Source: Acidobacteriota bacterium (lineage in GTDB: Bacteria; Acidobacteriota; Terriglobia; UBA7540). From it: DNA of 64,000 nt. The stretch lies in NCBI GenBank assembly GCA_021838785.1, contig JAKCCV010000011.1, positions 55,663 through 119,662 on the forward strand. The letters are read 5' to 3'. Position 1 is the stretch's first letter, and the number at the start of each line of letters is the position of its first letter. The notes beneath the pieces are model-generated. The model searched no databases and was not told the origin of the DNA. It saw nothing but the letters and a program-made list of their open reading frames with translations. The translations under genes and the position numbers were made by a program. Positions 17,579 to 26,756 of this stretch are shown one piece after another.

Positions 17579-18238
17579 TCAACGGATCCATCCCGGATCT
17601 CCCCCTTCGCGCTGAAGCTGTTGCTCAAGTTCCTGCATCGCCTTGTGATCCGCAGCAATCTGCGCTTCTTTACTCTGAATCTCCTGCCGTAGTTTGTTGG
17701 CGCTCGATTGAAAGCCCGGACCGCTTTCTTCCTGCAAGGTTTTCTGAGGATTTGGGTAATAGGTGATCTGGGCTTGTGCGAGTTGCTGCTTGAGCACGGC
17801 AAGTTCGCGCTCGTGGAGATTCAAATCGCTGCGAATTCTCTTCGCCCGTTTCTGGAAATAAGCCTCGCCGTGCTTTTTAGAAGTTTGAGCGGCCGGCTTC
17901 GATTTGCTCGGCCCGCTTTGGGAAGACTTGGGGGTGGCAACCGTCAGCGCCAGCCCGCCATGCTGAGGAATCGTATCATTGGTATAGACCTTCACCGCTT
18001 TCGTGCCCTGCGCCTCGCGTTCCTGCCGCAGTTTGCGCGCTAACTCTCCAAGCGAAGGCAAAGGGTTCGAACTTGACGGCTCATTCTGCGCAAGCAGGAC
18101 AAGCTTTGACGAACCCCCAGAGCTGGCGAAGGCGCCTAATGGTCCGGCTAGCAACGGCCTGGCACCCAGCCAGGCCACCGCGGCCGTGAGCGTGATTCCT
18201 ACTGATCCCATGAACGCTTTTTGCATCGCTCGTCTCAT
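17579..18238 (-). CDS. Secreted coiled-coil protein with KVYTNDTIP motif (paralogue 2)
   Basis: 219 aa with a signal peptide ('ITLTAAVAWLGARPLLAG'). The segment 'SLGELARKLRQEREAQGTK' and 'VKVYTNDTIP' closely repeats the neighbour at 16823-17464, followed by the same Ser/Pro-rich linker and C-terminal coiled coil ('KRIRSDLNLHERELAVLKQQ', 'LRQEIQSKEAQIAADHK'). The two genes are in tandem 114 bp apart and clearly arose by duplication, with divergence mainly in the linker. Both end in an acidic Asp-Trp/Gly-Trp tail ('PADWSETP', 'GDPGWIR'). Function unknown. Confidence 0.75.
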   Translation of the reverse strand: MRRAMQKAFMGSVGITLTAAVAWLGARPLLAGPLGAFASSGGSSKLVLLAQNEPSSSNPLPSLGELARKLRQEREAQGTKAVKVYTNDTIPQHGGLALTVATPKSSQSGPSKSKPAAQTSKKHGEAYFQKRAKRIRSDLNLHERELAVLKQQLAQAQITYYPNPQKTLQEESGPGFQSSANKLRQEIQSKEAQIAADHKAMQELEQQLQREGGDPGWIR

Positions 18239-18492
18239 AAGCTACCCTCTTTCTACCGCCAATGTACGCCTGCTGCCCCCTAAAAATCAAACGCATTCCG
18301 TGACGCAGCGTAACCCCTATCCAACGGCCTTCTTTTGTGATAGATTTCCGACTTAAGGTCGTTTATCTGGTTGCGAAGCCAGACCAGCACTTCAACCCAG
18401 CGGACCGGTTTACTTTAGCCCTCGGTGCGACGCCCCTTCGCGCGAACCGGCAAACCGCCTAGGCTCGATCGGCTCAGGCCCGCGGAGGACAT

Positions 18493-19677
18493 ATGGTGGT
18501 CGGGGTTCCCAAGGAAAGTTTTCCTGGCGAGCGGCGGGTGGCATTGACCCCGTCGGTGATACCGAGTCTTACCAAGCCGGGATTCACTGTCGTTGTCGAG
18601 GCGGGTGCGGGCACGGCGGCAGGTTATGCCGACGCGGAGTATGAAGCCAAGGGCGCCCAATTGCTCGCCGATCGGCGCGAGGTTTTTGCCAAGGCCGACC
18701 TAATCGCTCAGGTTCTCTGTTACGGGTCCAACGATCGCACTGGAAAAGATGACCTGCCGCTCATGCGCGCCGGTCAAATGTTGCTGGGCTTCCTGCGGCC
18801 TCTCGGCGCCATGGAAACGGTCAGCGAAATCGCGGCTGCGGGCGTCAGTTCGTTCTCTTTCGAGCTGATGCCGCGAATCACGCGCGCCCAAAGCATGGAC
18901 GCGCTCTCCACGATGGCGACCATTTGCGGGTATAAGGCCGTTCTCTTGGCCGCGGACACGCTGCCTCGCCTGTTTCCCATGTTGACGACCGCCGCCGGCA
19001 CGATTACTCCCGCCCGAGTGCTGATTATTGGAGCCGGCGTGGCGGGCTTACAAGCCATTGCCACGGCGCGACGGCTCGGCGCGGTGACCACGGCGTACGA
19101 TCTTCGCCCCGCGGCCAAGGAGCAAGTCCAAAGTCTTGGCGGCCGTTTTCTTGAGTTGCCCATCGAGGCCAAGGACGCCCAGGACGCCCGAGGCTACGCC
19201 CGGGCCCAAGACGAAACCTTCTACGAGCGCCAACGCGAACTTCTTGGACGTGCGGTTGCCGAAAGCGACGTGGTCATCACGGCCGCGGTGGTTCCGGGCC
19301 GAAAGCCCCCCGTGCTGGTAACGCGGGAGATGGTGGAGCGCATGGCTTTGGGATCGGTCATTGTGGACCTGGCAGCGGAACGGGGCGGCAACTGCGAGAT
19401 GACTCGCCCCAGCCAAATGGTGGTCGAGCACGGGGTGACGATCATCGGTTACATCAATTTGGCCAGCGCGGTTCCTTACCATGCCAGCCAAATGTATGCG
19501 CGCAACCTTACTTCTTTTTTGTTGCACGTCTTCAAGAAGGGTCAGCCCGAGTTCGACCTGAGCGACGAAATTACCCGCGAGACCCTCGTCACGCAGGGCG
19601 GGGAAATTGTTCACCCGCGGGTTCGGGAATTTTTTTCACTGCCCGCTTTGCCGACCAAGGGCACGGAAAAAGTTTGA
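18493..19677 (+). CDS. pntAA: Proton-translocating NAD(P)+ transhydrogenase, alpha-1 subunit
   Basis: 394 aa, the soluble NAD(H)-binding domain I. 'GVPKESFPGERRVALTP' at the start and the Rossmann motif GAGVAG (180-185) are typical; 'RAQSMDALSTMATI' is the family signature. Works with the two membrane-containing subunits encoded next to move hydride between NADH and NADP+ at the expense of proton motive force, feeding NADPH. Start ATG follows GGAGGA closely. First gene of pntAA-pntAB-pntB; the three-gene split is the form found in Rhodospirillum-type enzymes. Confidence 0.96.
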   Translation: MVVGVPKESFPGERRVALTPSVIPSLTKPGFTVVVEAGAGTAAGYADAEYEAKGAQLLADRREVFAKADLIAQVLCYGSNDRTGKDDLPLMRAGQMLLGFLRPLGAMETVSEIAAAGVSSFSFELMPRITRAQSMDALSTMATICGYKAVLLAADTLPRLFPMLTTAAGTITPARVLIIGAGVAGLQAIATARRLGAVTTAYDLRPAAKEQVQSLGGRFLELPIEAKDAQDARGYARAQDETFYERQRELLGRAVAESDVVITAAVVPGRKPPVLVTREMVERMALGSVIVDLAAERGGNCEMTRPSQMVVEHGVTIIGYINLASAVPYHASQMYARNLTSFLLHVFKKGQPEFDLSDEITRETLVTQGGEIVHPRVREFFSLPALPTKGTEKV

Positions 19678-19743
19678 GCGCAGTTTCCGGCCGACCACCC
19701 ATCCGCGCCGAGAGGCTGTTGCCGAGCCAAGGAGAACAGGAAC

Positions 19744-20040
19744 ATGCCAGCCCACTTTATTTCCAGCGTCTATGTTTTCGTGCTTGCCGGCTTCATTGGC
19801 TTTGAGGTCATCAAGCACGTCTCACGCCTGCTGCACACGCCGCTGATGGCGCTGACCAACGCCCTTGACGCCGTGGTGGTGGTCGCGGCCATCATTATCG
19901 CGGGGCGCGCGCAAACGCCCCTTTCGATGATTCTGGGACTGGTCGCCGTGGCCGCCTCCTTCAGCAACATGGTGGGCGGCTTTTTGATTACGGATCGGAT
20001 GTTACGCATGTTCAAGCTCAGCCGGCAGAAGAAACCATGA
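19744..20040 (+). CDS. pntAB: NAD(P)+ transhydrogenase, alpha-2 (membrane) subunit
   Basis: 98 aa with three membrane helices ('VYVFVLAGFIGFEVI', 'ALDAVVVVAAIIIAG', 'MILGLVAVAASFSNMVGGF'). It supplies part of domain II, the proton channel. AAGGAG (19730-19735) precedes the ATG. Overlaps pntB by ATGA (20037-20040), so the two are translated together. Confidence 0.94.
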   Translation: MPAHFISSVYVFVLAGFIGFEVIKHVSRLLHTPLMALTNALDAVVVVAAIIIAGRAQTPLSMILGLVAVAASFSNMVGGFLITDRMLRMFKLSRQKKP

Positions 20041-21431
20041 ATCCTCTGACCCTACGTTACCTGATTGATTTTGCGTATCTCGTGGCCATCGTGTTGTTCA
20101 TCTTGGCGTTGCGCTGGCTGAGTTCGCCAGCCACGGCGCGGCGCGGCGTTCTGGCAGGAGAGATTGGAGCGGCGCTGGCCGTCCTTGCGACGCTCGCTAA
20201 CCCGGAAATCGTCGCCTACAAGTGGATTCTGGTTGCCCTATTGGTGGGCGCGATTATCGGTATTCCCCTGGGCCTGGTTCCCATGACGGCGGTGCCGCAA
20301 CGGACCGCTTTGAGTCACGCATTTGGCGCGCTCTCCGCCGCGCTCATCGGCATTGCCGAGTATTATGTCCGCGCCCCCCACATCACTAAATTCGGCATGA
20401 CGGAAATCTCCATGGAAGTCATCATCGGCGGGTTGAGCTTCACGGGCAGCCTGATTGCCGCCGGCAAACTGCAAGAGCTGCTCCCTCAGCGTCCGATCAC
20501 TTACCGAGGACAGAACGTGGTCAGCCTGTCGGTGCTTGGTGCGGCCGTTATTCTTGCCCTCATTCTCATTTTTCATCCCGGCGACACTTTTCTTTTCCCA
20601 TGGATGGTGGCCGTCTCCTTGTTCTTTGGGGTTCTTTTGGTCACGCCGATTGGCGGCGCCGACATGCCCACGGTGATTTCCCTGTTGAACTCTTACGTCG
20701 GTCTATCGGCGGCCCTGTTGGGCTTTGTGCTCAACAATAAAGTTCTGATTGTCGCCGGAGCGTTGGACGGTTCCTCGGGTTTCATTCTATCGGTCATCAT
20801 GTGCCGGGCAATGAATCGCTCTTTCACCAACGTGATGTTCGGGGCATTTGGACAGGTGCAAGCCTCCGCCGTGACGGCCGCTGAGTCTCGTACGGTGCGC
20901 TCGGCGACAGCGGAAGATGCGGCAACGCTGCTCGGCGCCGCCAACACCGTCATTATCGCGCCCGGCTACGGCATGGCCGTGGCTCAAGCACAGCACAAGG
21001 TGCGCGAGCTTTTTGACGTCTTGACCAAGCGGGGCGTGGATGTGAAATTTGCCATCCATCCGGTCGCCGGCCGCATGCCCGGCCACATGAACGTGCTTCT
21101 CGCCGAGGCCGACATCCCCTATGACAAGCTGCTCGACATGGACGCTGCCAACCCCGAATTTCCCCAGGCCGACGTCGCGCTGGTGATTGGTGCCAATGAC
21201 GTCACCAACCCCGCCGCTCGAACCGAGCCCGGCAGCCCCATTTACGGGATGCCCATCCTGGACGTGGACAAGGCTCGCACCGTCATGGTCATCAAACGCA
21301 GCCTGAGTCCCGGTTTCGCGGGCATTGACAACCCGCTTTATTACCTCGACAAAACTCTGATGCTTTTCGGCGACGCCAAGACCTTCGTGGGGGACATTGT
21401 GCGCGAACTGACGGGCGGTCACACGGCCTAG
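20037..21431 (+). CDS. pntB: NAD(P)+ transhydrogenase, beta subunit
   Basis: 464 aa. The N-terminal half has eight or nine membrane helices that complete the proton channel. The C-terminal half is domain III, which binds NADP(H): 'VIIAPGYGMAVAQAQHKV', 'FAIHPVAGRMPGHMNVLLAE', 'IGANDVTNPAA', and 'VDKARTVMVIKRSLSPGFAG' are diagnostic. Starts in an ATGA overlap with pntAB. The enzyme sits in the cytoplasmic membrane. Confidence 0.96.
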   Translation: MNPLTLRYLIDFAYLVAIVLFILALRWLSSPATARRGVLAGEIGAALAVLATLANPEIVAYKWILVALLVGAIIGIPLGLVPMTAVPQRTALSHAFGALSAALIGIAEYYVRAPHITKFGMTEISMEVIIGGLSFTGSLIAAGKLQELLPQRPITYRGQNVVSLSVLGAAVILALILIFHPGDTFLFPWMVAVSLFFGVLLVTPIGGADMPTVISLLNSYVGLSAALLGFVLNNKVLIVAGALDGSSGFILSVIMCRAMNRSFTNVMFGAFGQVQASAVTAAESRTVRSATAEDAATLLGAANTVIIAPGYGMAVAQAQHKVRELFDVLTKRGVDVKFAIHPVAGRMPGHMNVLLAEADIPYDKLLDMDAANPEFPQADVALVIGANDVTNPAARTEPGSPIYGMPILDVDKARTVMVIKRSLSPGFAGIDNPLYYLDKTLMLFGDAKTFVGDIVRELTGGHTA

Positions 21432-21493
21432 TTGGCTTGAGGGGCACAATCACCGCCGTGGCAGAAAGGCACGGACAGCGGGAAGGAAATCCT

Positions 21494-22612
21494 ATGGGCA
21501 GTTCGGCTTCCGACGTTCTGGTGATTGGCGGGGGAATTATCGGGACTTCCATCGCCCTTCGTCTGGCGCGCGCCGGCCTGCGCGTGTCCGTCGTGGACGC
21601 TGACGCGGACGCGGGCCAAGCCACCCGCGCCAGCGCCGGCATGTTGGCGCCGCAGGGGGAAATGGTTCAGCCGGATGATTTCTTTGAGCTTTCGCGGTTC
21701 AGTCGAGACCTCTATCCTGGCTTTCTCGACGAATTGGAATCGCTCACAGGAGAGCGGGTGGATTATCACCGCGACGGCACACTTCTGGTCGCGCTTGACG
21801 AAACGCAGATGGAAGAACTGGACCAGGTTTACCGCGCTCAGAGCCAGCTCAAGCTCCCTCTTGAGCGACTCAGCGGCCAGGAGGTTCGTCATCGTCTTTC
21901 CGGCCTATCGCCCGAACTTGCCGGTGGAGTGTTTGTTCCCGGCGACCATTGGCTCGATAGCCAGCAATTAGCCCGCGTTTTGGTGAAGGCCGCGGAGAAG
22001 GCCGGGGTGACTTTCCACCGTGGCGTGTCCGCCGCCGGACTGAACGCTCGGACGAGCCGCGTCGAAAGCGCTAGCGTTACGGCCCCCGCCTCCACCCTGT
22101 CCGCGCGCCACTTCGTTCTAGCCGCGGGAAGTTGGTCCGGACCCCTCGCTCAAAGTCTCGGCCTCCGCTTGCCGATCCAACCCTGTCGCGGGCAGATGGT
22201 GGAACTGGAGGCAGCCATGGATCTGCCGTTCGTGGTCCGTGCCGGGATGCATTATCTTGTGCCGCGGCCAAACCGGCGGCTGCTGGCCGGAACCACGTCA
22301 GAGTATGCTGGCTTTGATTCCCGTGTTACCGCCGGGGGCTTGCACTCGATTCTGCAAGGGGTCATGCGGTTCGCTCCCTTCCTCAAGGACGCCCATTTTC
22401 GAACCGCCTGGGCGGGGCTGCGCCCCGATACGCCCGACCATTATCCCGTTCTCGGTCCCGCCGTCTGGGAAAATCTCTTTTTCGCCACCGGTCATTTCCG
22501 CAACGGCATCCTTCTCGCCCCCGCCACGGCCCAGTGGGTGGCGGATTGGATCTTGCGCGGGCAACCTTCCCGCTCACTTGACTCTTACCGACCGTCCCGC
22601 TTTGCTTCCTAG
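21494..22612 (+). CDS. thiO: Glycine oxidase / FAD-dependent amine oxidase (ThiO-like)
   Basis: 372 aa from the ATG at 21494 (GGAAGG 7 nt upstream). N-terminal FAD-binding 'VLVIGGGIIGTSIALRLARAG' (GxGxxG) and 'ASAGMLAPQGE' near 40 are hallmarks of ThiO, which oxidises glycine to iminoglycine for thiazole synthesis. The C-terminal region 'GLRPDTPDHYPVLGP' and 'ATGHFRNGILLAP' matches the DAO family. No other thiamine genes are adjacent, so a different amine substrate remains possible. Its 3' end overlaps the convergent metallopeptidase-like gene by 39 bp. Confidence 0.85.
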   Translation: MGSSASDVLVIGGGIIGTSIALRLARAGLRVSVVDADADAGQATRASAGMLAPQGEMVQPDDFFELSRFSRDLYPGFLDELESLTGERVDYHRDGTLLVALDETQMEELDQVYRAQSQLKLPLERLSGQEVRHRLSGLSPELAGGVFVPGDHWLDSQQLARVLVKAAEKAGVTFHRGVSAAGLNARTSRVESASVTAPASTLSARHFVLAAGSWSGPLAQSLGLRLPIQPCRGQMVELEAAMDLPFVVRAGMHYLVPRPNRRLLAGTTSEYAGFDSRVTAGGLHSILQGVMRFAPFLKDAHFRTAWAGLRPDTPDHYPVLGPAVWENLFFATGHFRNGILLAPATAQWVADWILRGQPSRSLDSYRPSRFAS

Positions 22613-24019
22613 CCCCGGCGAGGGCCTAACACGCGCTCCAGAACCGGCGATGGTCACAGTGGGGCTGGGTAATGAGCGCAAAAATTTGAGAACGGCCCGC
22701 CCGCGATGGCGCGGGATGCCTTCGGCCCACAAAACCTCGCGGCCACGAAGCAAAACCATAACCCGCCCATCGGCATTTGTCGCGTTAAAAACATCTTGAC
22801 GCGGCTTGCCGCGCGGTTGCAGAGCGGGATATTTCTTTTTCAGCATGGCCTCCTCGTCCTTAAAGAATTCCTTCGCAAAGCTCGGGCTTGTCCAAAGCGT
22901 TCGCCCCACAAGGGTGGTGTGGCCGTTTTGCCGGTTTTCGTACAGCAAATAGCGGTCACCGAGCCATCCCGAGGCGACTTGGCGCGCCTCCGCTTGCGAA
23001 ATCAACTGACCCACGACCACGTAAACCCCAAGTTCGCCCAACGTGTTCTCTTCGAGGAGGGAGAGGTTTTTCAGACGCTGAAGCGCTTTCGGTTGCGGCA
23101 GAGTCACTTTGGGAAGCGAGAGCTTTCGGAAGTAAGCTTCGGGATCAAAAAAATCTTTTGTCGTCTCCGGCGGGTCGTGGAACGTGGCATTGAGTTGCTT
23201 CCATCCGCCTCGACGCAGCACCTGCTGGGCGAACCCGGCGCCCGCTACGTAAGGAAACAGCGATTCATAACGGAAGAAAAAGGGGGCCTTGGAAAATACC
23301 GGAAATTGCTCGATCTGCCCTGCCAGCATGGGACCGAGCAAGGCGCGGATGGAGAAGAAATTCCCCAGTTGGGCGGGAGCAATGATCCGCTGCAACATGG
23401 CGGCCGTCGCGTAGCCCTCAACCAACGCCTGGCGCGCCGCCGAGGCATCGTCATTTTGTCGGTGGGCGTAAAGAAATTTCTCCAATCCAAAGTTTTGGTC
23501 TTGCAGCGCATGGGTGAGTTCATGCGACAGCACCATCGGTTGCATGGCATCGGGAATCCAGCGGGCGATGTACATGGTCTTGGTTCGGGGATCGTAAAAC
23601 CCCGCCGCCTGTTCTGTATAAAAAGAAATTAGAAAATGACGCAGCCTGAAGTTTGCGGGCACCAAGCCGAACGCTTTGAGCATGGCATCTTGAATGTGAA
23701 ACTCCTGCGGCGTGTATTGGGACTGAAGGTTGCGAAGGATGTCCCGCTGAGCTTCGGCATGGCTGACGACCCGATAATGCACCTGAGATCGAATGGGCAG
23801 GCCGGTGATTTGGCTCATTTGCTTCAAAATTTGTTGGGCTTCCTGCCGCAAAGCGCTCGATGGCGCGTCGCCGGACGACCCTCGGGAGCTAGCGCCGCTG
23901 CCAACGGTCTTTGCCGGTTCGGTCGTACCGGCCTGCGCACAGGTTCGCCGCGGAACGAAGGCGCCGAGCATCGCCGCGAGCGCTATCAAGCCGAGCAAGG
24001 CTTTTGGTTTCGACCGCAT
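22574..24019 (-). CDS. Secreted gluzincin-like metallopeptidase
   Basis: 481 aa from the ATG at 24019. Signal peptide about 1-29 ('LLGLIALAAMLGAFV'). Zinc motif HELTH (166-170) in 'LSHELTHALQDQNF', with a likely third ligand Glu201 in 'ALVEGYATA' 31 residues later, as in gluzincins. The segment before it ('EQAAGFYDPRTKTMYIA') is typical of this group of bacterial HExxH proteins. No inhibitor or partner is visible. An earlier in-frame start at 24070 would add 17 residues before the signal peptide and is less likely. Exported, probably periplasmic; substrate unknown. Confidence 0.8.
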   Translation of the reverse strand: MRSKPKALLGLIALAAMLGAFVPRRTCAQAGTTEPAKTVGSGASSRGSSGDAPSSALRQEAQQILKQMSQITGLPIRSQVHYRVVSHAEAQRDILRNLQSQYTPQEFHIQDAMLKAFGLVPANFRLRHFLISFYTEQAAGFYDPRTKTMYIARWIPDAMQPMVLSHELTHALQDQNFGLEKFLYAHRQNDDASAARQALVEGYATAAMLQRIIAPAQLGNFFSIRALLGPMLAGQIEQFPVFSKAPFFFRYESLFPYVAGAGFAQQVLRRGGWKQLNATFHDPPETTKDFFDPEAYFRKLSLPKVTLPQPKALQRLKNLSLLEENTLGELGVYVVVGQLISQAEARQVASGWLGDRYLLYENRQNGHTTLVGRTLWTSPSFAKEFFKDEEAMLKKKYPALQPRGKPRQDVFNATNADGRVMVLLRGREVLWAEGIPRHRGRAVLKFLRSLPSPTVTIAGSGARVRPSPGLGSKAGRSVRVK

Positions 24020-24197
24020 GGCGTCTTCGATTGTAGCCGCAAACGGACGGCGACGGCACGTCAAGCTCACGCATTTTAACCCCTTCGTCTTCCGGCGACG
24101 GGAACCTCCACCTTTTGGGGTTGAAGGAGACTTGCGTTCGGGAAGCGCCTGGCGTAGTCTCTTGCGGAGTCGTCAGCTTCAAGGGGTGAAAATAACC

Positions 24198-24950
24198 ATG
24201 AGTGCAGATGCTCTGCCGGGCAGTGAACCACCCATGACCCAACAAAACTCGTTTGGCGCGCGCGCCCTGGGCGTTCTGTTGGATCCGACCACGACGTTCG
24301 ACGAGATTGCCGCTCAGCCGAATTATTGGGGCCCGCTGATTGTGCTGATGGCCGGTTCCGTCGCGTTGACGGAAACCCTGACATCCAAGATCGGCATTCG
24401 GAACATCATTCTTCGCTCGCTTCACCAGAGCGGACAAGCCCGCCACATGACGCCCGAGCAGCTTGATCAAGCGTTGCGGAACGCCACCGCCGTTGCCCAC
24501 GTGTTGACGCCGGTGGGAGCGGTGGTGGGACCTCCCATCTTTTTAGCCTTGGCGGCAGGGGTGGGCCTGCTGATTTTGAGGGGCATTTTTGGGGCGCAAG
24601 CCAGCTTCAAAACCATCTTTTCCGTGACGTGTTACGCCGCGTTGCCGACCGTCATTGGTGACCTGATGGGCATGGCCGTGCTCTTGTTCGGCGATCTCAG
24701 CCGATTAAATCCTCAAAGCCCCATCCCGACTAGTCTCGGCTTTTTTCTCGACTCGGCTTCCACGCCGCGCCCGCTCTATGCCCTGGCCAGCTCGCTCGAT
24801 CTGCTCACGTTCTGGTTTTTGGCGCTCGTCGCCGTGGGACTATCGCGGGCCTCGCGCGGCCAGGTGAAAGCGAAGACAATTTTCGCCATTTACTTTGGCA
24901 TTTGGCTGGTGCTGACCCTGGGAAAGATGGGGCTTGCCTGGCTCGCATGA
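24198..24950 (+). CDS. YIP1-family membrane protein
   Basis: 250 aa from the ATG at 24198, with AAGGGGTGA (24181-24189) upstream. The beginning 'FGARALGVLLDPTTTFDEIAAQPNYWGP' is the usual start of bacterial YIP1-like proteins, followed by five hydrophobic helices. 'CYAALPTVIGDLMGM' in the middle is the family's conserved Tyr-Pro region. Bacterial members are of unknown role. The frame extends upstream without a stop but that part is antisense to the metallopeptidase gene. Confidence 0.8.
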   Translation: MSADALPGSEPPMTQQNSFGARALGVLLDPTTTFDEIAAQPNYWGPLIVLMAGSVALTETLTSKIGIRNIILRSLHQSGQARHMTPEQLDQALRNATAVAHVLTPVGAVVGPPIFLALAAGVGLLILRGIFGAQASFKTIFSVTCYAALPTVIGDLMGMAVLLFGDLSRLNPQSPIPTSLGFFLDSASTPRPLYALASSLDLLTFWFLALVAVGLSRASRGQVKAKTIFAIYFGIWLVLTLGKMGLAWLA

Positions 24951-25037
24951 TTCAATCTCAGCCAGCCGCGCGCCCGCACCAGAGAGGAAGGGTAAGATGC
25001 CAAGTCGGTTCCATCCCCACAAGTAAGGACGGCAGGT

Positions 25038-25652
25038 ATGAGTCCACGCCGCGTTGACCCTGTGCTGACGGCGCGCCGCCGCGAAGAGTTGATTAAGGCA
25101 GGCTACGCTGAAATCCTCGAAAAGGGCATTGCCGCCACCACCATTGACAGCGTGGTGGCGCGGGCGGAATCGAGCAAAGGCGGGGCTCTCCATTATTTTC
25201 ACACCAAGGAAGATCTGTTGTGGGCCGTTCTCGAGTGGCTGCTGGCGCAGCTCGACGAGAGCTTGAACCGCATTGCCGCAAGCGACGACCCACCGCGGGC
25301 CCGGCTTTCGGCCGAGCTGGAACTGCTGTTCCACAGTACCGAAGTCAATCGTAATCTCTACCGGGTGTTGTTCGACTACGTAGCTGTTGGAACGCGCTCG
25401 GAACGGTTCCGCAAACTCTTCGAGGATTTCTTCACCCGCTGCCGTGCCCGCGATGCCGCCATTGTGGAGGCGGGGATTCGCCAGCAGCAATTTCGTCGAG
25501 TGCATCCTTATGAAGCGGCGGCCACCATCCGCGCTTTGGTGGACGGGTATTGCCTCCAATGGCTGCTGGGCGCCGAGGGGCTGCCGATTGAGGATTATCG
25601 CGATCGCTGTCGCGCGGTGCTCGGGGCCTACTTGCTGCGCCGAGCCTCGTAA
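25038..25652 (+). CDS. TetR-family transcriptional regulator
   Basis: 204 aa. N-terminal helix-turn-helix 'RREELIKAGYAEILEKG', 'TIDSVVARAESSKGGALHYF', 'KEDLLWAVLEWL'. The Ser-Lys-Gly-x-Leu-His-Tyr-Phe string is close to BetI/PsrA-type TetR proteins. The C-terminal domain is helical and would bind a small ligand. It is followed after 90 bp by a CPBP protease gene, possibly its target. No operator-like inverted repeat stands out upstream. Confidence 0.9.
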   Translation: MSPRRVDPVLTARRREELIKAGYAEILEKGIAATTIDSVVARAESSKGGALHYFHTKEDLLWAVLEWLLAQLDESLNRIAASDDPPRARLSAELELLFHSTEVNRNLYRVLFDYVAVGTRSERFRKLFEDFFTRCRARDAAIVEAGIRQQQFRRVHPYEAAATIRALVDGYCLQWLLGAEGLPIEDYRDRCRAVLGAYLLRRAS

Positions 25653-25742
25653 GCCGGGCCACCGAAGGGTCACGGCCTAAGCCCGCCGAGCCTTCTCCAG
25701 CGGCCAAGCTCCGCTGGACTGCGCCAGGGGAGATAACTTTCC

Positions 25743-26432
25743 ATGCTGGCTGAAGTCGCGCGCGCGGTGTGGGTAATTTGCCTGGTCGTGGCTGTTCCCA
25801 CGCTTTCCCTCAAAACAACACGTCCCGAGCTGCTTCGGCAGATTCCGCGCTTGGCGCTCTACCTTTCTGCCGTGCTTTCGCAGTGGGCGCTTGTGGCCGC
25901 GACCCTCGCCGTGGTTGAAATCTCCGGCGGCAACTGGGCGGCGCTCGGGCTGCGTTCCGCCCGGCTGATGACCTTGGCCGCGTGGGCCATCGGGCTTGCA
26001 GGGGTCATCGTGTCTGGACTCGGCGGAGTGCTTTTCCTTGAACGCCGCGGGTGGTGGCCGGCGGAGCCGGAAACGGTGCTTCTGCTGATGCCCGAAACAC
26101 GAAAAGAGAAATGGTGGGCCTTGCTCATCGTCGCCCCCACAGCCGGGTTGTGCGAAGAGTTTCTTTACCGCGGATTTCTCCTGGGTGCGCTCAGCGCTTG
26201 GTTTCACTCGGCTAGCTGGGGCCTGGCGACGTCCTCGTTGGCCTTCGGCTTGGCCCACACCTATCAGGGCTCCCAGGGAGTGGCTCGCGCCACCGTGCTC
26301 GGAGCGCTGCTGGCGGTATCTGTACTTTGCACGGGCTCGCTTTACCCGGCCATGCTGGCCCATTTTCTCGTGGACGCGACGGCGCTCCTTTGGCTGGGGC
26401 CGCGCTTCCTCAAACCGCCTCCCTCGCTTTGA
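25743..26432 (+). CDS. CPBP-family intramembrane metalloprotease (Abi/Rce1-like)
   Basis: 229 aa, about seven membrane helices. The three CPBP motifs are visible: Glu-Glu-x3-Arg ('CEEFLYRGF'), Phe-x3-His ('FGLAHTYQG') and a final His-containing 'HFLVDATALLW'. These coordinate the metal in the membrane. Bacterial members cleave prenylated or membrane peptides, and some give bacteriocin self-immunity. Start ATG with GGGGAG (25728-25733). Confidence 0.87.
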   Translation: MLAEVARAVWVICLVVAVPTLSLKTTRPELLRQIPRLALYLSAVLSQWALVAATLAVVEISGGNWAALGLRSARLMTLAAWAIGLAGVIVSGLGGVLFLERRGWWPAEPETVLLLMPETRKEKWWALLIVAPTAGLCEEFLYRGFLLGALSAWFHSASWGLATSSLAFGLAHTYQGSQGVARATVLGALLAVSVLCTGSLYPAMLAHFLVDATALLWLGPRFLKPPPSL

Positions 26433-26446
26433 GCAACCCCCCGCGC

Positions 26447-26475
26447 TTGGCGATTTGGGCCAAGCCATATAAAAT
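26447..26475 (+). promoter_or_regulatory. Possible promoter of a leaderless zinc-ribbon gene
   Basis: TTGGCG (26447-26452) and TAAAAT (26470-26475) are 17 bp apart. Transcription would begin within a few bases of the ATG at 26484, which has no Shine-Dalgarno. That combination suggests a leaderless mRNA. Confidence 0.35.
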
Positions 26476-26483
26476 GGTTATGC

Positions 26484-26756
26484 ATGGATGAGCGTGAATT
26501 TTTTGACGAAAAGGAAGTGTTGAAACCGGCCAACCTTTCCTGTTTCTTCTGCCATCAAAAGGACATTTATCAGATTCGCTGGATTGAGCGCCGAAAAAAG
26601 AAGGCGCTCAAGGGTCAGGTGAATGAGCAAGATCGCGCCCGGTTCCAGAAAGTCCGCTCTTATATGTTGCGGCGCGACGATTTTGCCCGGTGCACCAACC
26701 CGAAGTGCCGCAAGACGTTTGAGATTTCCGGGATTCAATCCGTGGTGTTTCTGTGA
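26484..26756 (+). CDS. Small zinc-ribbon protein, unknown function
   Basis: A 90-aa basic protein with two cysteine pairs: Cys-x2-Cys ('CFFCHQ', about 20-23) and Cys-x4-Cys ('CTNPKC', about 71-76), separated by a charged helix ('RWIERRKKKALKG', 'QDRARFQKVRSYMLRRDDF'). This should bind one zinc ion and perhaps nucleic acid. No Shine-Dalgarno precedes the ATG, and a promoter-like sequence lies immediately upstream. I do not recognise a named family. Confidence 0.7.
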   Translation: MDEREFFDEKEVLKPANLSCFFCHQKDIYQIRWIERRKKKALKGQVNEQDRARFQKVRSYMLRRDDFARCTNPKCRKTFEISGIQSVVFL

